Under the pieces are notes generated by a model. The model saw only the letters and a program-made list of their open reading frames with translations, was not told the DNA's origin and searched no databases. A stretch of 64,000 bases of DNA. It comes from an uncultured Chromatiaceae bacterium. Its GTDB lineage: Bacteria; Pseudomonadota; Gammaproteobacteria; DRLM01. The DNA lies in NCBI GenBank assembly GCA_945787555.1, contig CALZJG010000081.1, forward strand, positions 1-64,000. Direction: 5' to 3'. The translations under genes were made by a program, and so were the position numbers. Positions 62,801-64,000 of this stretch are shown here, piece by piece. Position 1 is the stretch's first letter, and the number at the start of each line of letters is the position of its first letter.

Positions 62801-64000
62801 CAGCATGACCAGCGTCAGCATAGCGAACACGATGGAGCGGCCCGCGGATTGGCTGGATAGGAGTAAGTGCACCAGCCAATCACGTTCTTCCGGTTTACGG
62901 ACGAACTCGATCACGGCTCCCAACAGAGTAGGTAAGAGCAGCACAGCCGCGACCAGCAGCGTCCAGAACCACGCCGGTCCCGCACCTAACAGCCAACCCC
63001 CTGCCAGCAAGGCCAGCAGCGCCGGCGACACGAGGCTGCGGCGCAGATTGTCGAAAATTTTCCACACGGACAAGGCCGAGAGCGGGTTAGCTTGCCGCTG
63101 CGCCTTCGCTCCATTTGATCCGGACGGTCCGGGCACACGCGGGAGCAGCCAAGCGGCAAGCTGCCAGTCGCCGCGTATCCAGCGATGGTGCCGGCTGGCC
63201 TCGATGGCGTAGCTGGCCGGATGCTCCTCGATGAGATCGACATCGGTCACCAGTGCCGAACGCGCATAGCCGCTTTCCAGCAAGTCGTGACTGAGAATGA
63301 GATTCTCCGGAAAGCGTCCATCGACAGCCTGACGAAACGCATCGACATCGTAGATGCCCTTACCGATAAACGAGCCTTCGCCGAAAATATCCTGGTAGAC
63401 GTCCGATACCTCGCGCGTGTAGGGATCGATGCCTGATTCACCCGCGAACAGTTTTGTAAATCGTGACTGGCCTGCGCTGGTCAGACTGATCGACGCGCGG
63501 GGCTGCAGGATCGCGTAGCCTTCGACGATGCGGCCCTGCTCGGCGTCGTACACCGGCCGATTGAGGGGGTGCGCGATATTACCTATCAGTGTGCGTGCCG
63601 CGTCGCGAGGCAGTTGCGTGTCGGTATCCAGGGTTATGGCGTACTTGATCGAACTGAGAATAGACACATCACCGACAATATCCGAGAATGCCGTTTTATC
63701 TCCGTCCCGCAGCAAGGTATTGAACTGCTCTAGCTTGCCGCGCTTGCGCTCGTAGCCCATCCACACGCGTTCGTAGGCATTCCACCGCCGCGGTCGGTGA
63801 AACAGATAAAAGATGCATGGCCGGTCGTCGCGGTAGGTTTCATTGAGCGCCTCGACAGCGGCGCGCGCGTAGCTGAGCAGGCCCTCATCGCCTGGCAGTG
63901 TTTGCTCAGGCGCGTCACGGAAGTCCGTCAGCAAGGCAAAGAACAGATTAGGGTCGCGATTGCCGAGATAGCGAATTTCCAGGGCTTCGAGAAGGTCATC
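56825..64000 (-). CDS. Cyclic beta-1,2-glucan synthase (NdvB-like), 5' end outside window
   Basis: At least 2391 residues; the frame stays open to the right edge (EALEIRYLGNRDPNLFFALL just before the first in-window TTG at 63934), so the N-terminus is missing. Visible parts in order: the GT84 domain (YAITLDTDTQLPRDAA with DxD, then HHRWIRGDWQL), five or six membrane helices (about residues 320-490), a glucoamylase-like region (ISWSGSMFEYLMPQLIMPSY, HHQGMTLLAFEHVLL), and two GH94-type modules with GCGDWNDGMNLVG (catalytic Asp) and TWYTGAAGWMYRLTVETLLG. Such enzymes synthesise and cyclise beta-1,2-glucans for the periplasm. The apparent start at 63934 is an artefact of the window edge. Confidence 0.93.
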   Translation of the reverse strand, partial: DDLLEALEIRYLGNRDPNLFFALLTDFRDAPEQTLPGDEGLLSYARAAVEALNETYRDDRPCIFYLFHRPRRWNAYERVWMGYERKRGKLEQFNTLLRDGDKTAFSDIVGDVSILSSIKYAITLDTDTQLPRDAARTLIGNIAHPLNRPVYDAEQGRIVEGYAILQPRASISLTSAGQSRFTKLFAGESGIDPYTREVSDVYQDIFGEGSFIGKGIYDVDAFRQAVDGRFPENLILSHDLLESGYARSALVTDVDLIEEHPASYAIEASRHHRWIRGDWQLAAWLLPRVPGPSGSNGAKAQRQANPLSALSVWKIFDNLRRSLVSPALLALLAGGWLLGAGPAWFWTLLVAAVLLLPTLLGAVIEFVRKPEERDWLVHLLLSSQSAGRSIVFAMLTLVMLPYDTLICLDAILRSGVRMLFTRRGLLLWHTRSYARRNTRRTLGDFFREMWTAPVVALALGIALWQTRSAELLVCVPVLLLWLVSPVVGWWISLPLVSPAPGLSFDQRAFLRTSARRTWRFFADFVGPQDNWLPPDNFQEYPAPVIASRTSPTNIGMSLLADLAAYDFGYICAGEFLQRVENTLATMEKLERYRGHFYNWYDTHSLLPLRPQYVSSVDSGNLAGSLLTLQAGLAELKNQPVLSENAFQGLHDTLQVLAEHLPASPAPELANKIKSLQGTLHAFTLDGPPQTLAAADSMLDEIHRIGGGLVAWLPADVDIDGELYYWAQAFDQQAGALRADVSFMVPAPQHITHIPTPAELARERTTASNVAAGSPYKSAAQRLRVIDDLVDRCRELALMDFEFLYDTSRGLLSIGYDVSERRRDPACYDLLASEARLASFLLIAQGQLPQKHWFALGRLLTSHGGNVSLISWSGSMFEYLMPQLIMPSYANTLLAQTCKAAVSRQIEYGRQRAVPWGISESCYNATDMHQVYQYRAFGVPGLGFKRGLGDDLVIAPYASALALTVMPREACRNLQALADHGFLADYGFYEAVDYTPSRVPRGKNHAIVRSFMAHHQGMTLLAFEHVLLNRPMQRRFMSDPLARTTELLLQERVPKQGATLHPHAAEVSAAARPAAADAGAIMRVFTNPNTPLPEVHLLSNGSYHVMATHAGGGYSRWRDLAVTRWREDATADGWGTFIYLRDHDTGRFWSSAYQPTLSKADHYEAIFVQARAEYRRRDEAIEAHTEISVSPEDDVEIRRVTLTNLSSRPRHIEVTSYAEVVLAPLNADLAHRSFNNLFVQTEILPERQAILCTRRRRTPGEQVPWMFHLLAAPGAIADEPSYETNRAKFIGRGRTEANPVVLESHDATSALSNTDGSVLDPIVAIRRTISLSADTSATVQIISGVADTREAALALLEKYCDRHFVERAFDMAWFQSQEVLRHLNASEADAQVYGRLASSVIFSNALRRAAPSVITRNQLGQPGLWRFGISGDLPIVLIRIGDLNRIDLVKQLLQAHAYWRMKGLATDLVIVNEDFSSYRAVLQDRIMGLINAGPEAHILDKPGGVFVRRAEELSEEDRVLFQTVARVVLTDSAETLVEQVQRRVPAERLPSHLDPVLQPEPESVQALAVRERIFCNGLGGFTPDGHEYVVTLEPGQSTPAPWVNVIASPHIGTVVSESGSAYTWVENAHEFRLTPWSNDPISDSSGEALYIRDEETGAFWSPTPLPARGRTGYVCRHGFGYSVFEHYEAGISSELFTYVAMDAPVKFVVVKLRNHSGRPRRLSLTGYWELVLGEWRHANQMHIVTGTDPHSGALFARNAYGRECANRVVFAHVGIDGVSERERTVSGNRTEFIGRNGSLASPAAMRRERLSGRTGAGLDPCAAIQTQIELADGQEREIVFVFGAARNSDEAQHFIQRFSGSAGAREALEAVWQYWNHTLGAVNVDTPDRALNVLTNGWLVYQTLSCRLWGRSGYYQSGGAYGFRDQLQDTMALIHATPWLAREQLIRCAERQFIQGDVQHWWHPPNGQGVRTHFSDDYLWLPYATCRYVLATGDTGVLDESAHFLEGRELNWGEEAYYDQPQRSNEAASLYEHCVRAIKHGLRFGEHQLPLMGCGDWNDGMNLVGRDGKGESVWLAWFLYENLRLFAGLARGRGDEAFADVCAEQASLLRNNIETNAWDGAWYRRAYFDDGTPLGSSDNDECQIDSISQSWAVISGGGDPMRARQAMAAVDKRLVRRDAQLIQLLAPPFDKSDLEPGYIKGYVPGVRENGGQYTHAAIWTTMAFAMLDDRERAWELFNMLNPVNHGSQPDEIERYKVEPYVMCADIYGAPPHTGRGGWTWYTGAAGWMYRLTVETLLGLQLEVDHLRVAPCIPAHWESYKIHYRYRETVYHITIKCIGHESKQVTRVTVDGAVVNGTVVDGTGCIPLVDDRREHHVDVELGPARQIPPELAS

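Overview
The window is a moderately GC-rich gammaproteobacterial chromosome segment. The lineage call rests on gene order: miaA-hfq-hflX-hflK-hflC-DUF2065-hisZ-purA-(tRNA-Leu)-rnr-rlmB-rpsF-rpsR-rplI-dnaB-alr is the classic gammaproteobacterial block. The version with hisZ before purA, a DUF2232 membrane gene between rpsR and rplI, and no priB is typical of non-enteric environmental lineages. A genus cannot be named from the sequence alone.

Region 1 (1-22117, + strand) is most of an extracellular contractile injection system (eCIS; Afp/PVC-like, phage-tail-derived). In order it has the sheath C-terminus (cut by the window edge), two tube proteins, a DUF5908-like small protein, a LysM tube/baseplate adaptor, a VgrG-like spike, a PAAR tip, a gp25-like protein, a large J-like baseplate protein, a fibre/adhesin-like protein, a second J-like protein, a very long tape-measure-type protein and an AAA+ ATPase. 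Nearly all are touching or overlapping, so they form one transcription unit. It is followed by less standard accessory genes: a signal-peptide protein with a degenerate GH18-like barrel and three C-terminal membrane helices, two small orphan genes, a DUF4157 protein (the usual eCIS-linked cargo marker), and a membrane protein resembling pentameric ligand-gated ion channels. The tail terminator and other sheath genes are presumably left of the window.

Region 2 (22140-38975, + strand except the tRNA and one small gene) is the conserved housekeeping block listed above. Promoter-like sequences precede miaA, hflK, tRNA-Leu, rpsF and dnaB. Strong terminator-like hairpins follow hflC and rplI.

Region 3 (38968-45668, - strand) is a complete tripartite RND efflux operon: membrane fusion lipoprotein, AcrB-like pump, NodT-type outer-membrane factor, and an AcrR-like TetR repressor as the last gene. 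The promoter before the first gene is covered by a 24-bp near-palindrome close to the known AcrR operator, so the operon looks autoregulated.

Region 4 (45815-49588) has a secreted M1 aminopeptidase (-), a divergent ChaN-like lipoprotein fused to a PDZ domain, and a small conserved cytoplasmic protein.

Region 5 (about 49.6-56.8 kb) looks like an accessory region: long gene-free stretches, a secreted triheme c-type cytochrome, a small secreted isomerase-like protein, a decapitated GFA-family pseudogene, a nitrilase with lower GC, a hemolysin III family membrane protein, and a GGDEF diguanylate cyclase. The window ends inside a giant cyclic beta-1,2-glucan synthase (NdvB-like) gene on the - strand that runs off the right edge.

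No rRNA, CRISPR array, insertion sequence, integrase or replication origin was seen.
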